In this document: in pieces, positions 35,755 to 47,985 of the stretch
Layout: every line of letters starts with the position of its first letter
Position numbering within the stretch: position 1 is the first letter of the stretch
Source of the DNA: Phorcus lineatus
Lineage: Eukaryota > Mollusca > Gastropoda > Trochida > Trochidae
NCBI GenBank assembly: GCA_921293015.1
Contig: OV121096.1
Coordinates: forward strand, 14,511,000-14,574,999
Direction: 5' to 3'
DNA: 64,000 nucleotides
Notes under the pieces: model-generated
What the model saw: only the letters and a program-made list of their open reading frames with translations
What the model was told of the DNA's origin: nothing
Databases searched by the model: none
Made by a program: the position numbers and the translations under genes

Positions 35755-36095
35755 TTAAGCAAGGCCATTCCTTCCCCACCCAGGGTAGTTATATACAGTG
35801 GGTAAATTCTGGCCTAGCTTGGCTATGTCTCCCTCAACTTTAGTGATTATTTACAATGGGGCAACTCTGGCCTAGCTGGGCTATTTCTTCCCCACCCTTG
35901 GTACCTATTTAGAGTGGGGAAACACTAGCCTAGCTGGGCTTTTTCTTCCCCACCCTTGGGATTTATTTTCAAGGGAGTAATTCTAGCCTAGCTAAGCTTT
36001 TTCTTCCCCACTCTTAGTGATTAGGGGGAAAACTCTGGCCTAGTTGGGCTCTTCCTTCCTGACCCTTGGTATTCATTAAGAGTGGAGAAAGGCTT
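35755..36095 (+). repeat. 57-bp minisatellite, about 6 units
   Basis: GGCCTAGC or AGCCTAGC recurs at 35811, 35869, 35928, 35985 and 36037, with CTTCCCCACCCTTGGTA between copies. The inverted version of this array is at 39722-40015. Confidence 0.8.
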
Positions 36096-37107
36096 AATCT
36101 ACAATGAATGATTTGATTGGCTCTTGTGCCTTTGTTCATACTATCAATCGTTTTAGAGAAAATCTCATTCTAAGCGGAGCGATAAAAAGCATTTTATTCT
36201 AACTAAATAATACTTTTCTATTTACGTCTTAGTTCTAACAATGTTACATGTGTATAATTTATTGTTGCGATTATTAGAGCAGTCAAATTAAAATTGTAAG
36301 TTATTAATCACTGACATCTCCGTATTCGTAAAATGCTTTTTTATGTGGATAGTAAGATTCAATTAATTCATTTTAACGTTTTTGATATACACATTCAGTT
36401 TTTGAAAAATGCTATGTTTTAATAAAAAAAAGTATTTTACACTTCTACTCATCATTACTTTATCATTTTGGGTTGCAGAATCATAAAAATTATATGATAA
36501 CATAGCCTAGTGATTTCTCAAAAAGTGTGTGCAGTTTTGTTAAGAATTCTTTTGTAGTTTCGAGAAAATTCGAATTCACGTGACTTTGTTCATTTTACAG
36601 CGCTTCTGCTTAAAAAAATCCAGATGACTGCGGGAGTTAGGCTCAAACATTCCAGCAAGCTAAAGGTTAAACAATTTATGAGAATTAATATTTCTTACCT
36701 TGTTAAACAACAACTTCCAATCCCGCACACGTGATGGAAGGAAGAAATTTTATGAATTTCTGTGCGGCAAAGTGGATTGTGAAAAATGTTGCATGATCTA
36801 TGGATGCAGAGGATAGATTTAAGGGAATTAATTCTGTATTTTGGGTTTTACAATGAAACAAATCTTGAAAAACACTCATCTTGTGAAGTTAACGTTGATC
36901 AGATAATGTAGAATAAATTGTTTCAAGGTAAAGTTTAGAATGACTGACTCCTCTAATGGATCCACATATGGTTCAAAGGGCATCTAAATGTGGTTTTTCT
37001 AATGATGCTGCTTCTGTCTTTGAACAGGTATTCCAAATATAATCAAAATAACAAAATTGGTAGAACAAATGAATTTATTTTTTAGGCTTTTTCTTTTGAG
37101 ATGAAGC
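36096..37107. other. Intron sequence, nothing recognised
   Basis: About 1 kb of AT-rich sequence between the 57-bp array and PB-4. No gene or repeat recognised. Confidence 0.5.
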
Positions 37108-37111
37108 TTAA

Positions 37112-39546
37112 CCCTTCCGTTGCTGAATATTATTTTGACCAGTTTTGCCCCCGTGGCTGAATTTTCCAGCACTCGCCTCGCTACGGTAATAACGCAATTA
37201 GCCCCTGTGGCCGAATTTTCCAGCGCCGCCAGATGCGACCGTTTTAACAACATATGGCGTGTTTACATGGCGGAATACGGACGTTATCGTCGTTTTATAC
37301 AAAGCTAGTCGCCGAATCCCGTGTTATAAATGGATGATACTTACTTGACACTTTGAATGAAATTTCTATCACCCCTGGAACGGTTTCTACAACCGAAGTA
37401 AACTTGTTTTCAATTCGGGCGCCATAACTCAATAAATTCCAAGAGCGCATGCGCGAAATCAAAACGAAACTAAAGATGAATTGTTCCTTTTCACATCGAT
37501 ATAAAAATTATTTTTATAATATGTCTGAAACGAATTTTACTAAATTTTAAAAATTGTCTTCATTTCAAACATTATAAAATCATTTAATCACTGAGTGCAC
37601 ACATGCAAATTATATACAAAATTGAAGCTAATTTCTTGCTCTATATTCCACGATAAATTTTATTACGATACGCCATCCTAAACGAAAGATATAAATAACG
37701 AAAGCAGGGTAGTGATAAATCCCGATAACGTTCTGACCCCCACAGTAATATTACTAAGCTAGTAGCCCTGGGCAAACGCACGCGCTCAGCGCGTGCAGGC
37801 GGGGTATCCCCGCTGAAAAATACACTCACACTTAACAGAAATTGTCTTTATTTCCAATTTTATAATTGAAGTTATTCGCTTTGTATACATGCAAATTATA
37901 TATGGAATTGAAGGCAATTTATTCTTCTTTACGAAAAAATAAATCATAACAATCTTTTGCACTGTAATTAGAAGTTATTACCAACGTAACGTGGGTATAG
38001 CTAGTGAATAAAGTCTTTGATAATCGCCTTACCGCGACATTTGTCGCATAATTTCCACACGTTTTATTTTGATGCAAATATGGGCAAATTACACATGAAA
38101 ATGAAGGTATTTATTTCCTCTTTACGTTGATATGAAAATGATAAATATGTACCGCTTGGTTTGGAATATATATAGTTTGCAAAGATTGTACCCTCAGGTA
38201 TTTCAAAACAGATTTTGATAATTGCGACATCACTTACCGCTCTTTTATTGTTTCATTGTAATTTGCAAATTTTACATAGAATTGAAGACGATCCTTTTCT
38301 CTTTATTGTGATATAAAAATGTTGATAATGCGCTCTGCCGTTAAATGGATAGGAAGTGTAAAAAGCAGTTGAAAAAATCGCTTCTCGGTTAACAAGATAT
38401 GAATAGAGAAATTGCCTGTTTGCGCAATGCTCGTCGGGTCTTTACTGATTTTCGTTTACATACAAATTTTATATGGAAAGAAAGATCATCCTTTTCTCTA
38501 TATTTTGATATATGAAATTTCAAAATGTCCCGAGAACTTTATGTGATAAAAAGTGCGAGAAAATGGTAAAAACACAAAGAATAAAGAAAAGTCGCAATTT
38601 TGCGGCACTTGCTGTATCTTTATTTTATATACTGCATATAACTTTTTTACATCAAATCGAAGACAATTATTTCCTCTTTATCACGAGGTAATCAATTTCA
38701 AAATACGCCTAGCTGTTGAGAAGATATAAATGAAATAAAGGCACATGTCAAAATCGCCGTTCAGTTTACATGATTTGAATAGAGAAATTAGCTTTTTGTG
38801 CGGCGCTTGCTGTGTCTTTATTTATTTTTGCGCATGTACAAATTTTACATGGAATGAAAGACAATCTTTCTCTCTATCTTATAATATAAAAATTGTCAAA
38901 ATAAGTTGACCACATCATGTGAAGATTGGTGTGACAAAATGGTGTAAAACTAAAAATATGTAAAAATCACCTTTTTTGCGGCACATGCTGTATCTTCATT
39001 TCAGGTGGCGTAGTTATGTATTTTATATTGAATTGAAGACAATTTTCTGCTCTTTCAAAAGATCCAACCGGTATTGTAATACGCCCAAGGGTTCAGAGCA
39101 TAGGGCGTGCGATAGGAAGGCGTGCATAGGGTCAAAATGCACGCGTCTCAGTAAACGATAGCATGCGCGGGTCGGTAAGCTCGTGCGAGAGGGTAGAAAG
39201 TGCCCACAGGCTATTAGCACGTGCGGCGGGGAGTGGGGGAAAATTGAGTGATTTTAACGTTTATTTTCGGTACGATAAACATTATCAATACTCTCATAAC
39301 TTTCGGAGCATGTTCGCGCTTTATTTAGAACACCAACGAAACAAAACACGGTTGCTTAGCGACAGCTGGAACGAAAATACAAGCGTTGAACTGAGACTAC
39401 TGCTAGGCAATAAATTTCCGGGCCCCGCTACCGGTCATAATTAGTTAGCGTGAGAAAAATAGAGTGTGCTACTCGCATCCCGCTAAGGGGACTTGCGGGC
39501 AAAGCTAATTTCATCCCGGAATATTCCGGGACCCGCATCTTAAGGG
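37112..39546. mobile_element. piggyBac-family non-autonomous element PB-4, both ends intact
   Basis: TTAA lies on both sides (37108-37111 and 39547-39550). It has the same ends as PB-1 (CCCTTCCGTTGC left; CATCTTAAGGG right). It contains about eight of the degenerate units (cores near 37600, 37880, 38075, 38260, 38455, 38628, 38825 and 39008) in one uninterrupted series, and no transposase. The last 450 bp (39095-39546) are almost identical to the end of PB-1. The flanks form GAAGC-TTAA-GCTTC, so the empty site was palindromic. Confidence 0.85.
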
Positions 39547-39550
39547 TTAA

Positions 39551-39721
39551 GCTTCTCAAATAAATTATCATAGGAATCCCTTTGGATATTATATTATCAA
39601 TATGCTTATTCCACTGGCAATCATTTTTCAGAATCTAAACTTGTTGTGCCTAATCGTCTATCTTATACAGTCAGCTATATGCTAACAATGATAATTATGC
39701 TATCCATCAATGTTGCATGAA
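39551..39721. other. Short spacer
   Basis: No feature recognised between PB-4 and the second 57-bp array. Confidence 0.5.
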
Positions 39722-40015
39722 GAATTTCCCAACTGTAAATAGATACCAAGGAAGAAATAGCCTAGCTAGGCCCGAATTTCCCCCTTTGATTAGATACCAA
39801 GGGTGGGGAAGAAATAGCCTAGCTAGGCCAGAAGTTCCCCCTTTGATTAGATCCCAAGGGTGGGGAAGAAATAGCCTAGCTTGGCTAGAATTCCCCCCAT
39901 ATAAATAGATACCAAAGGTGGAGAAGAAAATAGCCTAGCTAGGCCAAAATTTCCCTGTAAATAGGTACCAAGGGTGGGGAAGAAATAGCCCAGCTAGGCC
40001 AATATGTCCCTCTGA
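39722..40015 (-). repeat. 57-bp minisatellite, inverted copy, about 5 units
   Basis: CCTAGCTAGG-type words recur at 39761, 39818, 39875, 39933 and 39988, with ACCAAGGGTGGGGAAGAAATAG between copies. This is the reverse complement of the array at 35755-36095. Confidence 0.8.
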
Positions 40016-40067
40016 ATAAACCAAGTAGTACACCAAGTAGAAGCACATTTGATGAAACATTTTTCAC

Positions 40068-40592
40068 TTTTTAGCTCATTTGACCTGAAATGGGCTTATG
40101 GCATGGCATGGCATGTTGTCATCTGTCGATCCATCTTTCTGTCTCTAAACTTATTACTATTTCATCTTCTTCTCCAGGTAATCTGAAATCATATGTAAAG
40201 ACTCCTTGACTAATGAAGGTTTTAGTCTATAGATTTGGTGACCCTTTGACCCTAATAGGACTGGGCCACACCCTAAAAACCTATTTTCATCTTCTTCTCC
40301 AGGAGCAAATTGTCTAGAAAGCTGACACTTTGTTTACAGACTCCTTAGGTAATGGGGATACTAATTTATGCAATTGGTGACCCTGTAACCCCTAATAAGG
40401 ATGATAGGGCGCACGCCCTAAAGACCTATCTTCATCTTTTTCTCCAGAAGCAAATGAGTAGTACAGACTCCTTAGATCATGGGGATTGTAATTTATAGAC
40501 TTTGTTATTCTCTTGCCCCCAAATGGTGACCTGCAACCAATAGTAAAATAAATTATAGATAGCCTAATGAGCTACTAATGGCTCTATTTCTG
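40068..40592 (+). repeat. Second copy of the AGCTCATC mollusc repeat
   Basis: Starts TTTTTAGCTCATTTGACC with GGGCTTATGGCATGGCATGG, continues with three decayed CATCTTCTTCTCCAG units and ends ATGAGCTACTAATGGCTCT. It is preceded at 40026-40066 by one 48-bp minisatellite unit like those at 32027. Confidence 0.75.
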
Positions 40593-41218
40593 TGATATGA
40601 AACTAGCCAAAATGCACCTAGAGTTGAACGTGTAGTGTGAAATAAAGGTTTATGACTAAAGAAAATCTCAAAATCATTTATTAGCGGCACTTGCTGTAGT
40701 GCATATATACACATTAAAGAAAATGTTTGTTGTTTTCCAATCATCAATCATACATTGAAAACTATACAATGGTCAGATCAAAAGTAGGATGCGCTTTTGC
40801 TTTCTGAGAAAACAGTCACACTTGTAGTTTGATGTATCCATGTGTTGGAAAGTGACTGGCAAATAAGGTTCATAGCATAGGAATGCTTAGCACGAGTAAA
40901 TTGGGCTTCTGTTATTGTGATTTTAGATGCGGTAGATTAAACAATGGCTACCAGATTTAGTGATTATTTGGGGCAATTATTTAGAACAAAAACCATGAAA
41001 AAATGGGCGTCATAGCATAATGCATAACATAAATACAAGTGCATATTATACTGGGCTCTCCAAGCAGTAGCAAATCGTTACTGAATTTCTTTTTGAGCAA
41101 CCAAGTGTGGATTAGGCTTTGACCAAAGGGGCTTAAAAAACAAGTAAAGTGATCACATGATATATGGAACCTTGCGTTAATATTTAATGCATTTTTCAAC
41201 CTTAGTTGTAATGAATTT
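40593..41218. other. Intron with a possible scrap of the piggyBac unit
   Basis: No gene. 40680-40740 (TTAGCGGCACTTGCTGTA...ATACACATTAAAGAAAATG) resembles a right-array unit of PB-1, strongly decayed. Confidence 0.4.
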
Positions 41219-41332
41219 AAGAAATAAAGTTCGCTCTACCCCAATGTGTTTTGTAATAAAGTATAGTTTTGCTCAGGGAAAAACTATACTTTATTACAAA
41301 ACACATTGGGGTAGAGCGAACTTTATTTCTTT
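41219..41332. repeat. Perfect-armed 114-bp hairpin
   Basis: Arms of about 52 bp (41219-41270 and 41280-41332) match as inverted complements with almost no mismatch, around a spacer of about 9 bp (GCTCAGGGA). The arms start AAGAAATAAAGTTCGCTC. It is a MITE-like insertion or a snap-back duplication. Confidence 0.85.
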
Positions 41333-42341
41333 TCTAAGATGCTAAAATGATCTTTACAGGGACCACTCTGATTTTAATAATCTCGAAATAAAATATAGTG
41401 TTTACATCGCTCACATTAATAATCCATGAACAGGGCTAACTGTTGGCTATTCCAAGTATGGAACCCAACCCCTAGTTTAAAACGACATTTAGTTGGTTAA
41501 AGCTTTGATTACTGCAGTTTTGCACTTTAACTTTTTCATTTATTCAATTTTGAATTATATTTTCTTCTTATTTTTTTCTTGAAAAACTTAAACAAACAAA
41601 TTAACACCTCTTGTTTTTAAAACAAACTTTACTTTTACAATGTCGTGCAATTATGCAGTGCGGGCCACATTGACCATATAAGGCTTATCACGTGGTTAAC
41701 ATTCCACAAAGAATTGTGGGTATTGTTTGTTGTGGAAGCGTGATGGTGATGGAGGACTGAATCCGGACGTCTATTTTTTTGCTGTTGTCATAAACTTTGA
41801 AGGTGATGCTTTAATCTCTTATATAAGCCGACTGTTGGGGCTGTACACCCAGAATTACTTAATTATTAGGTTCACATTGAACCTGGTAGAGACGGTTGAC
41901 GTGAACCAACGTCACAGTCCCACGGGGCGCCGTGACCTGACGTGAAACAACGCGGTTACTCGACAGTCGACAAGCATTTGCTTTGCATTCTTCTTTCTGG
42001 TAAATAGAACTAGATAATTCGAAACTAGTCTCCATTAAAAGAAACATTTTCGGCAAAATCGCCAATACGATAGACATTGACAGGGATAAGCCATGTTGAT
42101 CGAAAGAACCGAGATGAAAGGTTACCATGGACCCGTGATCACGAGGGGGCAGCGGGGAAGAGCGGATATAACGTCATTCAATTGTTACGTCATGAAAAAA
42201 CTATACCTTTATTATATATTTTTCGATTGTTCTAACCGCTAGGCATCTTAGAAAATGCAATACAAGATGAGCTGCAGATTTCATGGCTCTATTTTCCAAC
42301 ATCAAAAGTTGATAAATAATAAGTGAGGGAATATTTTTCAG
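41333..42341. other. Intron with a mollusc-repeat 3' end before the exon
   Basis: No gene. 42242-42295 carries GATGAGCTGCAGATTTCATGGCTCTATTTT, matching the 3' end of the AGCTCATC repeat (1611-1640 and 40560-40590). It ends about 45 bp before the acceptor of the NUP35 exon. Confidence 0.55.
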
Positions 42342-42453
42342 GATTATTGCAAGGAGGCACAAGCTCAGCTCGCTGTGGAGAGAGTTTTATCACTGGAATG
42401 ACAAGCAAGATCCCAACATCCCCTGCACAGATGGATCCATTCTACACTCAGGG
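42342..42453 (+). CDS. NUP35: NUP35 internal coding exon (112 nt) leading into the RRM
   Basis: The acceptor is ATATTTTTCAG (ending 42341) and the donor is GG followed by GTAACA at 42454. In the frame set by the previous exon it encodes 36 whole codons ending SPAQMDPFYTQ, plus two bases (GG) of a following glycine codon. Known: vertebrate NUP35 has LSPAQLDPFYTQG directly before the RRM/MPPN domain, so this is the most diagnostic of the three exons. The next exon should begin with one base completing Gly and then encode an acidic stretch and the RRM start. I looked for it through 64000 and did not see it, so that intron exceeds 21 kb or the exon is too diverged to spot. The 3' end of a mollusc repeat lies about 50 bp upstream. 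Confidence 0.85.
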
Positions 42454-43325
42454 GTAACAACACTTCACTATCTTCCCCTTCTCTTCTCTCTATTGAAGTA
42501 TGAATAATTCACAATCATTTCAGCTAAAGACGCCTTCATACGATGCAATCTATGGCATACAACACGTTGCATAAATGATGTTGCATGCCATTTGTCGGTC
42601 ACACTCTTCAACAGTTGTATTCAATTTGTTATCTTGTAAGACTCTCTGTATATGCACATAAGTTATAATAATAGAAACAGAAATAATAGCGTCTTTTAGC
42701 AGTAATAGCAAAGATGATTTACTGGAACTTGCTGCAATTGGCCTAATTGTAGATTTGCAACAAGATAAAATAAAGATCTTGTTGGGCTAGACCGTTGATC
42801 GCAAGGAGAGGTTAAGTAGCGGGTATAGTGCGTTAATGCGTGAACTAGATACTGATAATCCAACTAACTTTTATAATTTTATCTGAATGTGTCATGCCAA
42901 TTTTAACTCATTAACGCCGAGCTTCACTGCTCAACGCCTGGGCCGCTGGCCACAGACACTGAGACCAATTAAATCAAAGCACCGCTCATTTCGCAACAGG
43001 CTTTGAGGGCGAGTAATGAATAGAAACTATCTTGCCTTGTAACATAAAGTCTTGAAGATCAAGTGCATGGGCTGAATATGGATACTTTACAGGAATATAA
43101 CATGTGATATTTCACAATCAGTTTTTTTTTTGCGTTTTGTCCGATTTCATTTCATAAACATATTCAAAGATGTTCATAAGCGAGAGAGAGAGAAATTGTT
43201 ATTATTGTCTCACCAAATACAATTGGCCAGTAAAGAACCTGTGATATCGCACCATTTATATTGGTCAAAGGGTTATGAGAGACAATTTCTCTTGCTTATG
43301 AGTACTTGAAAAACAACACATAATC
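42454..43325. other. Intron after the third NUP35 exon, nothing recognised
   Basis: No further NUP35 exon is seen here. A CATTTCAG acceptor-like site at 42522 is followed by CTAAAG, which would give a stop in the required phase. Confidence 0.5.
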
Positions 43326-44660
43326 ATTATGTTATAGCGCAATTAGCCCTTGTGGCTGAATTATTTAGCACCGCGAGACACGACCGTTTTTACAATATAT
43401 GTTGTGTTCACATTCGCAAATTCGCAAATTTCTCGTTATCACAGTGTTCAACTGTGTTCTGATATAGTAGTAAATGTCTGAATCTTCAACATGTTGTTGA
43501 GCACAGATACTGAGTATTGGAATTGCTTTGGGCTTTGAAGAATACAGATGCTTGTACTCAGTATTGAATATGCAGTTGTAAGCTGGTTTTGTAGGCTTGA
43601 TTTAAGTTTAGTTGTGTATTGAAGTGCTAGCCAGAGAAAGCTTATCTGTTTGGATGTAAAGGCTTTCAATGGGTAAGATTCTGAAGGTCCCAAGAGAAAG
43701 ACCCTGGTGTTGGGTTGTATATAACTTTCAGTTTTTTTTGGAAACTATATATCAGTCAGTAACTTTTTTTTTTCAAGTACCAAATCAAAATTTGTTAAGG
43801 CTTTAGTGCTGTAGTTGGATGGGTTTGTATAATCTGTATGTTTAATAGTGGAATTGTGCCAATAAGATAGAAAACTTTCCATTTTTCATATATATGATGA
43901 TATAGGGCTAGTAAAACTTCAAGGCAAGGTTCTTGAAGAAAGGGGCACAGAGTATGTTGTTGGGGTCAAATATGGCAAACTTCATAAATGGTGTTAACAG
44001 TTATTAAAATGTGCCACACGGTTCAACAGATACGAAATACTACAGGAAAGTAGATGACAAAATCGCTATGCAGTTCACAAGGATAGAAGAGCAAAATTAG
44101 CTTTTTGTGTGACACTTGCTGTGTCTTTATGAACTTTTGCATCTGTACAAATTTTACATGGAATTAAAGGCAATCTTTTTCTCGTTCTATCAAAATTATC
44201 AAAATTCGGTGAGTGCATGGTGAGAAATAAGGTATGAGAAATGGTATAAAATAAAAAATATCTTAAAATCACCTTTTTTACAGGTCATGCTATATCTTCA
44301 GCACAAATTAGTAATTTATGTCGTATTGAAGACAATTTTCTTTTTCAAATGATACAACCTGTATTATAAAAATTATATTGAAATCCACCCAAGGGTTTAG
44401 ATCATAGGGTGTGCGTAAGCAAGGTGTGCTTTTGTTTTGATTGCACGAGCCTGAGCAAACAATAACGTGTGCAGCTCAATAAGCTTGTGCGCGAGGGGAG
44501 CAATAACTCGAAGGCCTATAGCTTTTAGTTGGGGATGTTTAGTTACCATTGATGTACAGCGGAATCATCGCAAAACTGTGTCACAGTGACTTGTCAAGTG
44601 ATTGGTGTTTACAAGACAATGACGCAAGGAGTTAGGTTGTTGTAAAACATTTTCAAGTGC
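43326..44660. mobile_element. piggyBac-family fragments PB-7, heavily decayed
   Basis: 43335-43425 matches the terminal CG-rich segment of the family (GCGCAATTAGCCC...GGCTGAATTATTTAGCACCGCGAGAC). 43980-44560 matches right-array units and the start of the right terminal segment (CACCCAAGGGTTTAGATCATAGGGTGTGCG). Unrelated sequence at 43430-43740, perhaps a LINE scrap, separates the two. No TTAA ends remain. Confidence 0.55.
43448..43693 (-). pseudogene. Possible LINE C-terminal scrap
   Basis: An 81-codon frame on the - strand with a hydrophobic start and a QLTTAYSILSTS-like segment faintly resembles the region after the RT core of some LINEs. No diagnostic motif. It interrupts PB-7. Confidence 0.25.
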
Positions 44661-45213
44661 GTAAATTTATTTGCTTCAGATGTTTTTTTAACAGTATTTG
44701 AGCAAAAATCACACTCAAAAGTATTATATAGAACACATTGTTTAAGAGGAGGCAAAACGCATAATTGTGCTTATTACAAATTATTATCTGTATTTGTAGC
44801 ACTTATAAGAATCAATAATGCAAAAAAAATTAGAAAAATATAAGCTTTAATTCAACTACTAGGACACCAACGAATTCATGAATACGATGTATTACTGCTT
44901 CATGATATCAACTTGCCTTCTCAGTCGCTTTATCCACTTTGTTTGGATTGTGGGTTTATATAAAAAAATTATAGAAGTTGGGTCGAAGTGATCCACCACT
45001 ATTTAATAAGATCAGTGTTATATCGTATATTTATCGATATGAAGTTTTAGGTTGTCTCGAAAAAATGAAAGTCAATTTATGAACGGGAGACAATGTATTA
45101 TATGTTTACTGTAGTGATATTTGTATCATATTATGCAGAAATATTTTCTTACACTTAACTTTCATGACCACTTACATTGAAATTGTTTGTGGTTATCTAA
45201 CATATATTGTTAT
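44661..45213. other. Spacer, nothing recognised
   Basis: AT-rich sequence without a recognised gene or repeat. Confidence 0.5.
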
Positions 45214-45217
45214 TTAA

Positions 45218-46411
45218 CTCTTATGTTGCTGAATATTATTTTGACTATTTTTGCCCCCTTGGCTGAATTTACCAGCACTCGCCTCGCTACGGTTATAGCG
45301 CAATTAGCCCTTGTGGCTGAATTATTTAGCACCGCGAGACGCGACCGTTTTTACAATATATGGTGTGTTCACATTCACAAATTCAAGATGTAAATGGCCG
45401 TTCCATACAAAAGTAGCCCGCCGATCCCGTGTACAAATGAACGATCTTTATCCGACACTTTGAATGAATTTTTATCTTACCTAGAACGATTTCTATTACA
45501 ATCTGAAGATTGTCTTTATTCAAAGTTAAAAGAAAATCCTTAAATATGATCGCACAATAAGAAATTTCATATGGAATTGAAGATACATTATTCCTCTTTA
45601 CAATGATATATTTGTTGTTACAATACAACCTCTAGTTAGATATCTACAATTATCTAAAGATTGTCTTTAATTCCGGCTGAATAAAATCCCTAATCCTAAG
45701 CACGCATACATGTATTATATATGGAATTGTGGACAATTATTTCTTCTAAGATGAAAAAATTATTAGAATATGTTACCCAAAAGTCTTCAAAAGATAAACG
45801 CCGCGAAAGATGGTTGGGGGTACCCACCCCTAGGATGCTCAAACATAACAGGATTATTAGCCAGAACTAATTCTCCCTTGGGCAGTCTGGAATCGGTATG
45901 CTCATTAGTGCCTGCGTTGCTTCCTGCTGTACAGATCCTCTCGGCTTGTGCAGTCACACACGGGCAAACATTCTGAGATTATGAAACCGGAAATTCTTTA
46001 CGTACGCCGAAACGTTATTCCTTGCTGCGCATGTTCAAATTATACATGGAATTAAAGGTAAATCTTTTGTCTTTACGACTGTGAAAAAATAATGAAAAGA
46101 TGCCAACTTTTTCAAAAGATATGAAAAGCGAAACTACTTAAAAACAGAAATTGATAACCGTTCTATTTGTGACACCAGCATCACCACATCGTTCTTATTG
46201 ACTGCGCACATGCATATTACACTTGGAATTAAAGACAATTCTTTTTCCTTGAAATAGATTTTAAAAAATATGAAAAAGTATCAAATAGTTCAGGAGATAT
46301 GAAGCGCAAAAGACCGACACCTTCAACTACTTGAAAAAAGATTTGCGTTATTTGTCGCATCATTCGCCGCACCTTTTTTATTGACTGCACATATGCATAT
46401 TATACATTGAA
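45218..46411. mobile_element. piggyBac-family left-half fragment PB-6
   Basis: TTAA at 45214-45217 is followed by CTCTTATGTTGCTGAATATT, a mutated family end. The sequence then follows the PB-1 left arm unit by unit up to CATTGAA at 46411, where PB-3 begins at a TTAA. That TTAA falls within the family's own GGAATTAAAG core. The rest of PB-6 does not resume after PB-3 ends at 56910. Confidence 0.75.
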
Positions 46412-47985
46412 TTAACCCTTCCGTTGCTGAATATTATTTTGACCAGTTTTGCCCCTGTGGCTGAATTTTCCAGCACTCGTCTCGCTACCGTTATAACGCA
46501 ATTAGCCCCTGGGGCTGAATTATTTCGCACCGTTTATTTTCCGTTTTTTCGATATATGGTGTATTCACATGGCGAATTATGGATGAAAATGGCCGTTCAA
46601 TACAAAAGTAGCCCGCCAATCCCGTACACAAATAAACGATCTTTATCCGACACTTTGAATGAAATTGTTATCTTACCTAGAACGGTCTCTATTACAATCT
46701 GAAGATTGTCTTTATTTAGAGTTACGGAAAATCCTTACATATGATCGCACAATTAAAATTTTTATATGGAATTGAAGATACATTATTCCTCTTTACGATG
46801 ATATATATCTTTTTACAATGCGACCTCTAGTTAGATTTCTACAATTATCTAAAGATGCTCCGACATAACAGGATTTTTAGCCAGAACTAATTCTCCCTTG
46901 GGCAGTCTGGCATCGGTACGCTAATTAGTGCCGTTATACCCCCGAGGCACCAGCATGCGAGTGCCAGTGTTCTAAGCACCAGCGTTGCTTCCTGCTGTAC
47001 CGATCCTCTCGGCGCATGCAGAACATTCCGAGATAATAAAATCAATCATTCTATACGCACGCCGCATCGTTATTTCTTGCTGCGCATGTACAAATTATAC
47101 ATGGAATTAAAGACAAATCTTTCCTCCTTACGACTGTGAAAAAATAATGAAAAGGTGCCAACTGGTTCAAAAGATATGAAAAGCGAAAGAGGGATACCCT
47201 CAACTACTTGAAAACAAATTTTGATAAGTGTTCTATTTGCGACACCAGTCGCATCATTCACCGCATCGTTATTATTGACTGGGCATATGCATATTATACA
47301 TGGAATTAAAGACAATTCTATTCCCTTGAAATAGGTGAAAAAAATATAAAAAAGTATTAAATAGTTCGGGAGATATGAACCGCGAAAGAGCAACACTCTC
47401 AACTACTTGAAAACAGATTTTGACAATCGTCTTTTTTGCGACATTTGTCGCTTCATTCGCCGCACCATTTTTATTAACTGCGCACATGCATATTATACAT
47501 GGAATTAAAGATCATTCTTTCTGCTTGAGAAAGGTGAAATTTTTTTTTTTTAAAGTGCCAAATAGTTCGGGAGATATGAACCGTTAAAGAGGTGTACCAT
47601 CAGACATTTGGGGGAAATAATTGATAAATGCGACATTTCTAGCATTTTTTGCCGCTTCTTTATTATGTGTTGCGCACATACACATTTCATATTGAATCAA
47701 AGCCAGTTCTTTTCCCTTTACAATGATGTAAAAAGTATGATGTTTCGCCACCCGATTCTAAGAATACAAATTGCGAAAGATCGGGGGTAGGTTCGTGATG
47801 CGGCTCGTATCGAACGTCCAGTGACAGCTCACATTGACTTTCTCTGTCTCTTTTACGACTTAAAAAAAAGATTATTTTATTGACAATAAGTTTTTTATAT
47901 TACACTTATTCACCTTATTGATATGAAGAATAAACTTTATAAGGAGAGTAACGCTCATCCACACTTCTGCTTCTTTCTTCTTTCT

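Larger units (their letters stand above)
8712..42453 (+). other. NUP35: NUP35 gene, internal part (three exons, two introns)
   Basis: This span holds three consecutive coding exons of the nucleoporin NUP35 (Nup53) on the + strand. Seen: exon 1 ends on a whole codon, exon 2 starts on a whole codon and ends with one extra base, and exon 3 starts with the two bases that complete that codon and ends with two extra bases, so the open frame runs through all three. The introns are 8809-31222 and 31308-42341. Known: NUP35 is a scaffold nucleoporin that binds the Nup93 complex and the membrane and carries an RRM-like MPPN dimerisation domain. The segment here is the less structured stretch just before that domain. 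The introns are loaded with transposons. The first coding exons and the RRM exons are not in the window. Confidence 0.82.

Noticed and set aside
42500-42560. Acceptor-like CATTTCAG as the next NUP35 exon
   Set aside because: In the required phase the first whole codon is TAA, and nothing resembles the RRM.
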